From Marsupella aquatica (taxonomy: Eukaryota > Marchantiophyta), in NCBI GenBank assembly GCA_973895155.1, contig OZ316892.1, positions 19,840,001-19,904,000 on the forward strand: a DNA stretch of 64,000 nucleotides, written 5' to 3'. The position numbers and the translations under genes were made by a program. Positions 42,977 to 54,647 of this stretch are shown piece after piece (position 1 is the stretch's first letter; every line of letters begins with the position of its first letter). The notes beneath the pieces were generated by a model. It made no database searches. It was not told the origin of the DNA and saw nothing but the letters and a program-made list of their open reading frames with translations.

Positions 42977-44587
42977 TTTTAGGACTCAAGTTTGGCAGCA
43001 TTGAGATTTACCTACTTTAGACTGAGTGGCTGCGGTAGTAAGGTCCAAGAATCTACGATTGATTACACACATATTCTGGACTCGCAAACGACATTGATGA
43101 CCGGTAGTTCAAGATTACCAGCAGTAGATCAAAGGCAAGTCTTCAAGCCATCCATACAGCTCAATATAGAAGACTTTGAAGCTTAGTTGATGAAATCCAC
43201 ATCGTTGTGTCTCAGTCTGTGTTGCGCCCCATCAATAATCTGTGTGCCTACAGTGCCATTCATTACCACCGTCAGACAACAACAAAACGACATCACATCT
43301 TCTCACCTAAACTGCGTCCCCCCCGAGGACTGCATTTCTCCGCTAAGGTACAGCATACCAAAGACAACTAATGCAACCATAGATTTTGCCGAGCCAAAAC
43401 CTCTCCACAAGCTGGCATTGATAGACTAAGCCAAATGTAGGGCTCTAAACTATGCTTCACGCAATCAGCAGAGAGAACAATTGACACAAGCAGTCCACAA
43501 TTGAGTGAAAAGAGGAGTCCTCAAACGCTAATGAGTCATCAGTCTCCAAGCTTGTGACAGGCTAGCTGCCGGGCCTCTTCCTCACTTGAAGTATAGGTAA
43601 TCCTAAATCTGAAAAGTCAAGCGTATGAGACCGAAAGAAAAGACCAGAAAGAACATCCGGCACTTACTTGTATGAATATTAACACCCAACACAGTCAAGC
43701 CACCCTATGGGGAGCAGATACCATAGATTGGAACTCAGGAGGCAAGTGGATACTAATCAGAATCAAACTCCGATTAGACACTTATTCTTGGTGTGCTTCT
43801 ACTACCTACAAATGTGTCATCTCATCCCTGTGGTACTCGTGCATCTGCTGGGGTCTAATTGGATAAGTTATCAAGAGCCCCTCATAGAGCAGAATGAGAT
43901 AGTTAACGTGTCTTTAAGACAACCATGAATACCGCTGTCGCATGTGCAGCTCCCAGATAATTGTAGTCCTACTACTAAACACGTGAACAGATAGTTACAC
44001 CAGTCACACTAGTAAAAGTTCTCTTCATATGAAGTGCATCACGAATCGATCTGTTGCTAAAAATATCCTGGAGATGCAGTTCCCAGTTAAGCCCAAGAAC
44101 AAAATTATCGATACGAAAACTATCTGGATGTGACAGCTCCTTATTCAACCGTGCAAGAAGAGATGTACAAACTTTAATCCTGGAGGATGTCCAGACTTGG
44201 CGATCGACTTTGACTCCGAGCACTTTGAATGCAAGAATCACTGAGCTCTAATAAACTTCAAATGTACGAATCACTGAGCTCTAATAACATCTCGGACCAT
44301 CATTGAGTTCACCATCATCGTTTCCTTGTATTTCTGCAGAGCAAGTCACCAACTTGCCTAAATTGCTCAAACCATTTTCCCAATTTACGATCGACCGCGA
44401 TCTATTTGTTATTGTTAATATCAACCACAGAGGTTGCAGGAACTTCATCTGGGATAAGTCTTTCCGAAGCTTCCACGTTTCTCAATTGAAATGTTCAATT
44501 AGTTCCTTGATATGTTGATACTGTAAATTCACAAATTTGATGGGGCAAGCTTCGGGGATCAATACTTGATCTGGACTTTGCTGTTTA
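42977..44587. other. DNA upstream of the Plavaka-like gene, interrupted by the gypsy element
   Basis: No convincing gene is seen. The stretch probably holds the Plavaka promoter and one element end. A small duplication of GAATCACTGAGCTCTAATA occurs at about 44,239 and 44,267. CACTAGTAAAAG at 44,007 looks like a CACTA start but has no confirmed partner. The DNA resumes at 54,643 after the gypsy insertion. Confidence 0.35.
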
Positions 44588-44592
44588 GATGG
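44588..44592. repeat. Gypsy target-site duplication GATGG, left
   Basis: It matches 54,643-54,647 exactly. Confidence 0.88.
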
Positions 44593-46021
44593 TGTGGTAT
44601 ACCCGTTAGCGATAATCTTCTAAATAGGAGACATTTTTAATTTTTTTGGATGGAAGTTAGAAACTTTGAGGTTGTAAGCAGGATAATTAGCCATAAAGAG
44701 CATTAAGTGAGTAGGGAAGAGGAACGGCCTTTACCAAGAAATGAGCGCTTCAACCTGGTGACCGGTAGCAGTAAGAGCGCGAGAAAGAATGAGTATTGGC
44801 GGAGGAGCTATGCAGGTCGAGGAAGAAAACCGAAAGCTTAGGACAATTGTTGAAGCTGTAATGTGACACCACTGATTGAAGACAGGGCGCTGCGAGTAAA
44901 ACAGGGATAATTTTTGGGCAGAAGTGTCAACTCATAAGAGGCGCCCTCTGTTAGTAGTTCTTAAGATAGCACTATTTACTTACTCAGAGCACCTTTAGTA
45001 AGTTTACTAAGTAGATGTTCACTATTGTTTTACCGACAGCGCTACTAGTTGATTTTCCACCATAGTAAGAAGTCTCTTTTCTAGTTAGCAGCACTCAGTA
45101 CTCTACTACTTTTCATACTAGTTAAAACTACAGTATGTAGTTTAGTTTAGATCAGCCTTTCTAGATCTCATTTTAGTTACTTTTCTTTCTAGATTCTAGG
45201 GAACACTTTCTCTGCCCTGACTTTGATGATACTTAAGCCCTTGTTTTTCCTCATTTCGGGTGAGAAGGACTAAATTGGAAGCCTGGCTGTAGATGCAAGA
45301 CTCCCGGTCGCTCCCTTTGTTTGTGATCTATTCAGTTGTAGAGATTGCAAATGAAGTAAATGTTTGTGTTGAGGAATTTGTTTTGAAAGATTCCTCGATA
45401 AACAAGTGTATGTTCAACTTCTGGAAATCAAGATGAATTTTATGATTGATTGCTTACAGTGATGAGAATCATTCAAAATTCAAAGATGAATGTTTATAGG
45501 AAAGTGTCAAATCTATCATTGAGGGACAAGAGTACCATTATTATGCCCTGGACTTTTGCATTAGTGTTTTGTCTATGCCATACCTGATGCCTAGCCAAAC
45601 CGTGTTGCCATCATTTTAATGCAAAGCTCGGCAATTATAATCTGAAATTTACCTTGAAAACGGTAGAGATTATATCTTTCCTGTGATCTTCTCATGACAA
45701 GAGCGAGATTTTGAAGGAGAAGAATATAGGAGAATGGGTTGAGTAAGACCCTAATCTTTGTTGAAGGAAGGGCAATGCCATTCATATTCCTTGAATTCTT
45801 CCTTATGTAAATCCACCTTCAATCATGATTCCAGAATTAGTTGTTACTGGTTGATTTTATTCTGTGTTTGATCGGTTGAAGATAGAGAAATTTGAGAGGT
45901 CAGCTTATATCTCTTCATTAACACTATTTCCTTCAATAGCTTCCACTTTGTTCTTTACGGGATCGACTTTGGGTTATCTTTGGCTTTAAACCTTGTGTTT
46001 TATTTATAGACCTATACCACA
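44593..46021 (+). repeat. Gypsy 5' LTR
   Basis: The 1,429-bp LTR starts TGTGGTATAC and ends TATACCACA. The minus-strand open frame inside it (45,591-45,785) recurs in the other LTR and is not a gene. The promoter should lie in this LTR; no TATA box could be assigned with confidence. Confidence 0.93.
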
Positions 46022-46029
46022 TAGATTTT

Positions 46030-46050
46030 TGGCGCTGCTGCCGGGGAACG
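46030..46050 (+). other. Gypsy primer-binding site (tRNA-Asp-like)
   Basis: TGGCGCTGCTGCCGGGGAAC begins nine bases after the LTR. It resembles the TGGCGCCGTTGCCGGGGA primer site of Athila-type plant elements, assigned there to tRNA-Asp. Confidence 0.75.
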
Positions 46051-46133
46051 AATTGGAAGTAATTGAAACTCAGACAGTGAATGCCACTTGTAGTGAAGGA
46101 TTTTAAGAGCTTAGAAGGGAGAATTTTGGCCTC

Positions 46134-46298
46134 ATGGAGCCATCTGTGGAATGGCCGGTGATGACATTTGAGACCTATTCTTTCACCATTGACAATGCAC
46201 CACCTTCTTTTGAAGAATTGTGGCGAAGGAGAGCGCTCCGTGCAACTGAAAGGAGAAAAGAACGCACCATTAAGAAAGAAAAGCGAAATGGTGCATAA
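46134..46298 (+). CDS. Small leader ORF (54 aa) of the gypsy element
   Basis: The ATG at 46,134 opens a 54-codon frame ending TAA at 46,296. The product is acidic and aromatic at the start (WPVMTFETYSF) and strongly basic at the end (RRRALRATERRKERTIKKEK). It sits between the primer site and the protease-like ORF. No family is recognised. It may be a remnant of a longer leader protein. Confidence 0.3.
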   Translation: MEPSVEWPVMTFETYSFTIDNAPPSFEELWRRRALRATERRKERTIKKEKRNGA

Positions 46299-46659
46299 TT
46301 CTCTGGCAGGGGCGGATTCTTGGTCCAGACGGAGGGAAGTGTTACTTTTTTGTACAGTATCAGGAGAGGAGCGCTGATTTACTATGAAGAGCGCCGCGGG
46401 TTGAGGATGTATTGGTTCTGTTGAAGGGGGAGGCCCTGGGTTCAGGGAGATTTTAGGGAGATTCGAGGGAGATCCAAACCATTACGCTCAAGAGGAAGTT
46501 CTGGAGGAGAGCGCTATTAGATAGCAAAGGACGACTCCAGCCGGAAGCGGAAAATTCGGAGATTGGACTTGTGCGGCAGTTACAGACGGAGCGCTACGGG
46601 ATAGCAAGGGGCGCCCTCAGATTTGAAGCTGGCCCGGACGCTATCATGCCCTAGGTTCA

Positions 46660-46951
46660 GGGAAGTACCTTTGAGTTTCAAGTAAGGGTGGACGGCTTCT
46701 TGATTAGAACGGTAAGGCTGGACAGAGGTTCGAGAGTGAATTTGCTTTCTTCTTGGTTGGTAGAACAATTAAATTTGGGACCACTTTTTGCCACCACAGT
46801 TAGGATTTGGTATGACGGGCATATCCTTCGACCTGTAGGGGAACTTAGGTCACTTGCTATTCAAGTGGGGGATGAATACTATGTTATGGATTTTGTTATA
46901 ATCGATCCCCCAGTCATGGAATTTCCTGAAATGGTGTTGCGATCCTTTTAA
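46660..46951 (+). CDS. Extra aspartic-protease-like ORF ahead of gag
   Basis: The frame is open to a TAA at 46,949-46,951. It has the layout of a retroviral-type aspartic protease: VRLDRGSRVNLL in place of the D-S/T-G-x-S-x-N-x-x core, then RIWYDGHILRPVGELRSLAIQV, then MDFVIIDPP and FPEMVL. These match the order of motifs in the true protease of this element (about 49,725-49,960: VPVDGGSSVNLM, VPVGRLSGVETL, FPILLGRPWL). The active-site Asp is kept, but the following Gly is Arg. There is no clear ATG near the start; the first codon in the open frame is uncertain. It lies 5' of gag, where Ty3/gypsy elements normally have no protease. Confidence 0.5.
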
Positions 46952-47001
46952 GCTGGTAAAGGAGGAGGCAGGCAGTATCAAGAGGGGTAGAGAAATGAGG
47001 A

Positions 47002-47409
47002 ATGACTGAGAAAAATCAGCAACCAGGCAAGGAGGAAACCCGAGTCTCGACGTCCCAAGTCCCATCCTTCGAATCACCGGTTCAACCGAGGGGGTTAATT
47101 GCAGAATTTCAGTCACCAGACTTTCCGCCACCTGGAAGTGTAAACGCGAGATTATCCCTCATTCAGCAGAATGATTCGAGGGGAACTCTGGAAGCGCCAA
47201 CTTCTAGTAGACCAGGATTTGTGAACTTACGTTCTGGACCGAAGTTGATTGTCCCACAAAAGCCTCGAAAGAAGCCTGGAATTTCGGGGAGTTTAAGACG
47301 AGCCAGTAGTTTGGATGATCACATAACTCCATCGAGTTTTAAAACTTTCGGAACATCTCTGGTGTGGCAAGAACGAGAGAACCCCGCAGGAGGAGCAGAA
47401 TCAAGGTAG
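47002..47409 (+). pseudogene. Gypsy gag N-terminal part, out of frame with the rest
   Basis: The ATG at 47,002 begins a 135-codon Pro/Ser-rich frame that ends TAG at 47,407. The main polyprotein frame is shifted relative to it and is open from 47,327, so the two overlap for about 80 bp. Either an indel here separates one original ORF, or ribosomes shift frame. The product looks disordered, as N-terminal gag extensions often are. Confidence 0.45.
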
Positions 47410-50400
47410 CCTTGAGCAACCCGCAGAAGTCACAACTACGACGCCAGGCACCGCTTTACCAGAGATTGCCCAAGACCCTTATGACACTCCTGAGAGTGTT
47501 TTTGTGGTACCATTGGGAGGCGTTGAGGACTTAGATAACCTGTATACATCTCAGACATCCCACTCGGGAGTATCTTCGTTGGGAAGTGGTACATCAAATT
47601 CCAGTTTACCTTCCAGCACAACCCGCACGCCACGAGGCGGGACCTCTACCCCCGGAAGTACTAAGAGCGCCTCTCCTTCTTCAGCAGCGCCCGTAGTTAC
47701 AATGGCCCGGAACCATGTGCGGTATGATAGATTTTTTGGGACCTCAAAGGAGGATGCAGAGGTTTACCTGAAGGAGTTTGAGGCCTCAGCAACTTCTAAT
47801 GGGCAGAGCCTGGATGCAGAGAAAGCCAATTTATTCGGGGGGCTAATGAAGAAAAGAGCACAGAAATGGTACGATCGGTTCCCAACCAAACAGGATTGGC
47901 CCAGTGTGAAGGCTGCGTTCTTGGCTAAATTCCAAGAAGATGGAGCAGCAGCCCGAGCATTTACTCGGATATCTCACTTACGTATGAAGAAGCATGGCTC
48001 GGTAAGAAAATACGCTGATAAACTGTTGGATTTGGTTGACCAGTATAACCCTGCCACTTCTAAATTAACTGTGAGAGATTGGTTTGTCAACGGGCTACCT
48101 TCCCGTATTGCCCGATATGTGAGGAGAGAGGGAGGCACGACTTTTGATGAAGCACAAGAAGCCGCACAGAAGTATGTCGATTCTGAGATTTCAGGGAAGA
48201 AACGGGTGAGGAAGGACTTGAAACGAGATAGGCATAAGAAGAAAAAAAAATCCAAGGACAGCTCAAAATCGGAGGCAGAAACCACTAGCAGTTCCAGTGA
48301 CGACGAGTACAGCTCCACGACCACTACCAGTGAGAGTTCGACCTCTTCTTCAGATTCGGAGAAATCTACTCCAAAGAAGAAATCTTCCAGCAAGGGGGCC
48401 TCCAAGACCACTCACCCGAAGAACCTGGATCGGTTGATGTCAGATCTTAGTGGCAAGTTGTCTAAATTAAGTGTCAACATTGCTGCTCTTAAACCTGTGA
48501 GACGACAACCGCCTGCTATGAGAGTAAACGTTTGGTGTGCTCGTTGCAATCAGCAAGGCCATTATCCAAGTGAATGCCCGAATTCCAATCTGAAGGTAAA
48601 TTACATGCAGATGCAGGAGGAGGCGGAGGGTTATGACTATGATAATTCCTATGCTGTGATAGCACCTGGGGGAAGTCAGTATTTCCCATCGACACCTCAA
48701 CCAGCTCCTGGACCAGCATGGGCATCTTCAAAGCCGAATTATGGTCGAGCAGTGCCGAGGCCACCTATGGGACCTCCTGGAGGATATCCACCTCGTGGTG
48801 CACCTCGAGCAAAGGGCTCTTGTTGGAACTGTGGTCAACCAGACCACTATTCTCCTCAATGCCCCTACCCTAGGCAGGAGGAAGGCTACACGCCAGTCTG
48901 TGGGAATTGTCATAAAGAGGGCCACCTGCCAGTTGAATGCCCCAATCCTCCCAAACCCAAAATGATGGTGCGCTTTGCCCAGGAACCAATTAAGGAGACT
49001 ACCAGGCCGGAAGCAAAGGTTCGCATGGTATACTCCGAAGAAGTTGAGCATTGTGGATTGATTCATCATACACAGGTAAATCGTGTCGAAGGGAAGGCCG
49101 ATTCACTCTTTGCTCAATCTTTATCCGGAGTAGTACCCGATGTCATGGTGGAGCACTTAGTGAAACCGGAAGTGGTGGGACTACCTAATGCGAGAGTGCA
49201 GGACAGGGACAAGGTCTTGAAAAATATTTATGCCACCACTCGCTCCAAGCGAAAGGAGGAGAAGGAATTGGCTGTTGTAAAGAAGAAAAACACGGAGAGT
49301 AAACCTCGTGCACCAACAGAGGAAGGACTTCCCAAGGACCAGGATCCAGCTTATGATCGGTACGATCCGAAATACTTTCTACCCGATATTTCTTCAGAGG
49401 TCAAAGCTCAATTGAAGGAGCTAGTAAAGGAGACTCCTCTCGACCCCACCCTGAAGGAGGTAAAGGCACCAAAGCACAATTCTCCCATTGGTCCTTCTCA
49501 AGGATATGACATTTTGGCAGATGTGAAGAACTCCCCAGCTCAGATTACTATAGGGGAACTGTTGCAAGATAACCCAGTGTACAGACGGCAGCTTCGAGGT
49601 CTCCTCACTGGTCGAAGACGAAGACGGAAGTTACCGGAGGTGGAGGTGCTACGAGTGATCAGTCAGGATTTAGGCCCACCCGAGATCGAGGTACAGGTTC
49701 AGGGATGTGTGGTGAAGGGAGTCCCAGTTGATGGAGGCTCTAGTGTTAATCTTATGACTCAGCAGACAGCATTCGGTCTTGGCTTCACAAAGTTGGAGAG
49801 CACACCAAAGATTTTGCGGATGGCGGACCAATCACGAGTTGTCCCTGTGGGGAGACTAAGTGGAGTGGAAACTCTCATTGCTGGGGTTCCTTTTTCCTTG
49901 GAGTATATTGTCATTAGTCCTGATACTCCTTCGAGTTTCCCCATTTTGTTGGGTCGACCTTGGCTGTACAAGGCTCATGTACAGGTGAATTGGAGGACTC
50001 GAGAATTAACCTTTGGACAACCCAAGGTGGTGGTGAGCTGGGCACCAGACAGACATCAAGGTGAGACTGTGACCGATGATGGATACACTTCGGACTTTTC
50101 GGATTCTACTTTAATTTTGGACCCTCTAGAGTTTGAGTTGGAAGAGGTTCGATATTTGGAGTTGTACTATGCGGACGTATCTGCTAGGGGATCTGCTCAA
50201 GTACCCAAGGAGTCGTGACAATCACAGAATGACCAGGAGGCCCCGCAACTAGAAGCGCCCTGTGTTGAGGAAGAGCGCTCACCCCATTTGGAGGAGGCGG
50301 ATATGGAGCTTCCAAAGTTTAGAGAATTTGAACTCAGACCAGCGGGTCTTACTGAAGGGATAGTAGACACTGCTGCGTGCCAGAAAATTGAGATCGAACC

Positions 50401-53176
50401 TGGTAAGTTCCTCAACATCGGTCAGCACATCCAGGGCGAGCTGAGAGAACGGTATATTTTGCTGCTAACCCAATACAAGGACGTGTTTGCCTGGAGTCAT
50501 GCAGATTTGAAGGGGATACACCCACACCTTGGAGAACATAGGATTGACCTGATGGAAGGGGCAGTTCCAGTTCGCCAGAGGCAATACCGTCTCAACCCCA
50601 AGTACTCAGTTCTTGTTAAAGATGAGTTAGATAAGCTTACCTCTGCTGGGTTTATTTACCCTGTACTGAGCAGCGAGTGGGTATCCCCTATTGTCATCGT
50701 TCCCAAAAAGCCTGGTCCGGACGGAAAGATGAAGATCCGTGTTTGTCAGGATTTCCGGAGACTGAATGCTGCCACTCGTAAGGACCATTACCCTCTCCCG
50801 TTCATTGACTCCGTCCTGGATTTAGTCGCACGTCATGAATGGTATAGTTTTTTGGATGGGTATTCCGGATACAACCAAGTCTCAATTCGTTAGGAGGACC
50901 GCGATAAGACTACTTTTACCACCGATTGGGGCACATATGCTTTCACCATGATGCCTTTCGGCCTATGTAATGCCCCTGGAACTTTCCAGCGCATAATGAT
51001 GATTATTTTTCAGGAGTATTTGAGGCGCTTCATGGAAATTTTTATTGACGACTTCTGTGTGTTTTCTAATTCTGTGGCTGACCACTTGATACACCTTGAG
51101 AAGACCTTTCAGAAGTGCCGGGACGCTCAGCTGTGCCTACACCCAGAAAAGTGCTACATTGGAATGCAGGAAGGCATTTTGTTGGGCCATGTCATTTCTC
51201 AGCGAGGTATTGAGGTGGATAAAGAAAAAATTCGAGTGATCTTAGAGCTGCAACCTTCGGCTGATTTGAAGCAGTTGAGGGGGTTCCTGGGACACGTGGG
51301 TTACTATCGACGATTTATACATAAGTACTCGGATAGGGCTCTACCCCTCACTCAGTTGCTGAAGCAAGAGGTTCCTTACACTTGGACCCCTGAGCGACAG
51401 GCTGCTTTTCAAGCCTTGAAGGAATGTTTGGTGACCGCTCCAGTCTTGTCCCCTCCTAATTGGAGTAAGAAGTTTCATGTTTTCATTGATGCTTCTGCTT
51501 TCTGTGTAGGGGCTAATCTCAGCCAACGCGATGAAGCAAATAGGGACCATCCGATTTACTATGCAAGCAGGCAGATGAGTGCAGCGGAAAAACATTACAC
51601 TGTTACTGAGAGGGAAGCTTTGGCAATTGTGTTCGCATGTAAGAAATTCCGCCACTACTTGCTCGGCTATCAGGTTGTTTTCCATACGGACCATAATTCC
51701 TCGAAGTATTTAGTCAATCAAGTGGACCTTTCGGGACGAGTGGCTCGCTGGGTTCTTCTGTTGCAGGAGTTCGATTACGAGGTTCAGGTGCGGCCAGGGC
51801 AGCATCATGAGAATGCGGATTTTTTATCCCGACTTCCTGGTCCTGTGAATGAGCATAGTCTCTCTGATGACTTTCCTGATGAGCAACTTTGGCATATCGA
51901 AGGTGAGTCATCCAAATATTTTGATATTGTGCAAATGTTGTTACATGGGATATTTCCTCCGGATCTGAATGCAGAAGAGAGGGCGGTGTTTATGCATAAG
52001 GTTGGACCCTACTCCATTATCAAGGATGTACTCTTTAGACAAGGTCCTGATCAGAAGTTCCGAAGGTGTCTGGAAGAGAGAGAAATACCGACAATGTTAC
52101 AAGCTCTTCACCAGGGGGATACTGGTGGCCACTATGCCGTCAACACCACAGTTCGAAAGGTCCAGGATGCCGGATACTGGTGGCCCACAATGCATAGGGA
52201 TACTTACCTGTTCATTAAGAGTTGGGACCCCTGTCAGCGAGTGGGAAAACCGACTGCTTCCTCCAAGTGGCCCTTGACATCCATTTTGCCATTGGCTCCT
52301 TTCGAGAAATGGGGAATCGACTTCATTGGACCCATTTCTCCAGCAGCACGGCGAACCCGTAGTAAGTATATTATCCTTGCTACCGACTACGCCACCAAGT
52401 GGGTGGAAGCAGCTGCCACGAGGAAGAACGATGCTAACACTGCTGCTGCCTTTTTGTTTGAGCACATTATAACTCGTTTTGGTTGCCCACTGGAGTTGGT
52501 AAGTGATCGCGGCCTTCATTTTCTGAATGCAACTATTGAGCTGATCACAGATCTTTACCTCATTAAGCACCGGAAAACTACCCCATACAACCCTCGGGAA
52601 AATGGGCTTACAGAGAGGGCTAATGGTATCATGGGAAAAATCCTCAATAAGATGGTAGCAGCCCACAAAACTGATTGGGACATTAAGTTATTCTCTGCAT
52701 TATGGGCTTATAGAACTACAGAGAAAATAACAACCTTACGCACCCCTTTTTACCTGACTTACGGATTTGATAGTATTGTCCCTATTGAGTTTTCCATTCC
52801 CACCGACAGAATTTTGGTGCCCGACCGGCTGTCAGTTGAGGAGAGTTTACCGCATAGACTAGTTGACCTTAATTTATTAGAGGAAGACAGACTCGCTGCT
52901 TTGCATCACACTCATGTCGTCCAGAGTAAGCGTAAGAAGGTCTATGATGCTAAACTGAAAAAAGTGGAGTTAGACGTGGGTGATTTAGCCTTAATTTATG
53001 ATTCTCATTTTATGTTGTTCCCTGGAAAGATGCATACTCATTGGCTAGGACCATATCGTGTTACCAACATATGGAGTAATGGATCTATAGCGTTGACTAC
53101 CCTTGATGGTCATCCTTTAGATACTCGAATAAATGGCTTCCATCTTAAACGCTATCATTCACCTGCCCCAGACTAG
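47327..53176 (+). pseudogene. Gypsy gag-pol polyprotein with two in-frame stops
   Basis: A single frame runs from 47,327 to TAG at 53,174-53,176, with TGA at 50,216-50,218 and TAG at 50,891-50,893. Gag is at 47,700-48,190 (RYDRFFGTSKEDAEVYL, KKRAQKWYDRFP), followed by a Lys/Ser-rich stretch. Three CCHC knuckles follow (CARCNQQGHYPSEC, CWNCGQPDHYSPQC, CGNCHKEGHLPVEC), then protease (VDGGSSVNLM). Reverse transcriptase shows YRLNPKY, VCQDFRRLNAATRKDHYPLP and FIDDF, and RNase H shows IDASAFCVGA and HTDHNSSKYL. The integrase zinc site has H..H but a Trp replaces its first Cys (KSWDPCQ), while D, D and E are present (ATDYATK, VSDRGLHF, GLTERANG). The two stops fit Arg (CGA) and Gln (CAG). No chromodomain follows. 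Confidence 0.9.
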
Positions 53177-53200
53177 GCTTGTGAGGGCACTGCGCCGTTT

Positions 53201-53213
53201 GAAGGGGGGATTA
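53201..53213 (+). other. Gypsy polypurine tract
   Basis: GAAGGGGGGA directly precedes the 3' LTR, three bases before its TG, as expected for the plus-strand primer. Confidence 0.8.
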
Positions 53214-54642
53214 TGTGGTATACCCGTTAGCGATAATCTTCTAAATAGGAGACATTTTTAATTTTTTTGGATGGAAGTTAGAAACTTTGAGGTTGTAAGC
53301 AGGATAATTAGCCATAAAGAGCATTAAGTGAGTAGGGAAGAGGAACGGCCTTTACCAAGAAATGAGCGCTTCAACCTGGTGACCGGTAGTAGTAAGAGCG
53401 CGAGAAAGAATGAGTACTGGCGGAGGAGCTATGCAGGTCGAGGAAGAAAACCGAAGGCTTAGGACAATTGTTGAAGCTGTAATGTGACACCACTGATTGA
53501 AGACAGGGCGCTGCGAGTAAAACAGGGATAATTTTTGGGCAGAAGTGTCAACTCATAAGAGGCGCCCTCTGTTAGTAGTTCTTAAGACAACACTATTTAC
53601 TTACTCAGAGCACCTTTAGTAAGTTTACTAAGTAGATGTTCACTATTGTTTTACCGACAGCGCTACTAGTTGATTTTCCACCATAGTAAGAAGTCTCTTT
53701 TCTAGTTAGCAGCACTCAGTACTCTACTACTTTTCATACTAGTTAAAACTACAGTATGTAGTTTAGTTTAGATCAGCCTTTCTAGATCTCATTTTAGTTA
53801 CTTTTCTTTCTAGATTCTAGGGAACACTTTCTCTGCCCTGACTTTGATGATACTTAAGCCCTTGTTTTTCCTCATTTCGGGTGAGAAGGACTAAATTGGA
53901 AGCCTGGCTGTAGATGCAAGACTCCCGGTCGCTCCCTTTGTTTGTGATCTATTCAGTTGTAGAGATTGCAAATGAAGTAAATGTTTGTGTTGAGGAATTT
54001 GTTTTGAAAGATTCCTCAATAAACAAGTGTATGTTCAACTTCTGGAAATCAAGATGAATTTTATGATTGATTGCTTACAGTGATGAGAATCATTCAAAAT
54101 TCAAAGATGAATGTTTATAGGAAAGTGTCAAATCTATCATTGAGGGACAAGAGTACCATTATTATGCCCTGGACTTTTGCATTAGTGTTTTGTCTATGCC
54201 ATACCTGATGCCTAGCCAAACCGTGTTGCCATCATTTTAATGCAAAGCTCGGCAATTATAATCTGAAATTTACCTTGAAAACGGTAGAGATTATATCTTT
54301 CCTGTGATCTTCTCATGACAAGAGCGAGATTTTGAAGGAGAAGAATATAGGAGAATGGGTTGAGTAAGACCCTAATCTTTGTTGAAGGAAGGGCAATGCC
54401 ATTCATATTCCTTGAATTCTTCCTTATGTAAATCCACCTTCAATCATGATTCCAGAATTAGTTGTTACTGGTTGATTTTATTCTGTGTTTGATCGGTTGA
54501 AGATAGAGAAATTTGAGAGGTCAGCTTATATCTCTTCATTAACACTATTTCCTTCAATAGCTTCCACTTTGTTCTTTTCGGGATCGACTTTGGGTTATCT
54601 TTGGCTTTAAACCTTGTGTTTTATTTATAGACCTATACCACA
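53214..54642 (+). repeat. Gypsy 3' LTR
   Basis: It has the same 1,429-bp length as the 5' LTR. Differences seen by eye include C/T at CCGGTAG-C/T-AG, T/C at GAGTA-T/C-TGG, two in AAGA-TAG/CAA-CACT, G/A at CCTC-G/A-ATAA and A/T at TCTT-A/T-CGGG. Confidence 0.93.
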
Positions 54643-54647
54643 GATGG
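54643..54647. repeat. Gypsy target-site duplication GATGG, right
   Basis: It matches 44,588-44,592 exactly. Confidence 0.88.

Larger units (their letters stand above)
44593..54642 (+). mobile_element. Complete Ty3/gypsy retrotransposon (10.05 kb)
   Basis: The element is flanked by GATGG duplications and bounded by two 1,429-bp LTRs with perfect TGTGGTATA...TATACCACA ends. It has an Asp-type primer site, a purine tract, and a PR-RT-RNaseH-INT order typical of Ty3/gypsy. By eye the LTRs differ at about seven positions, six of them transitions, so the insertion is fairly young. The polyprotein has two in-frame stops and a frame change, so this copy is not autonomous as read. No chromodomain is seen at the C-terminus. 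The primer site suggests the Athila/Tat side of the family. Confidence 0.93.

Noticed and set aside
45591-45785. A 64-aa gene repeated at 54,212-54,406
   Set aside because: The two copies are the same stretch of the two gypsy LTRs and show no coding motif.
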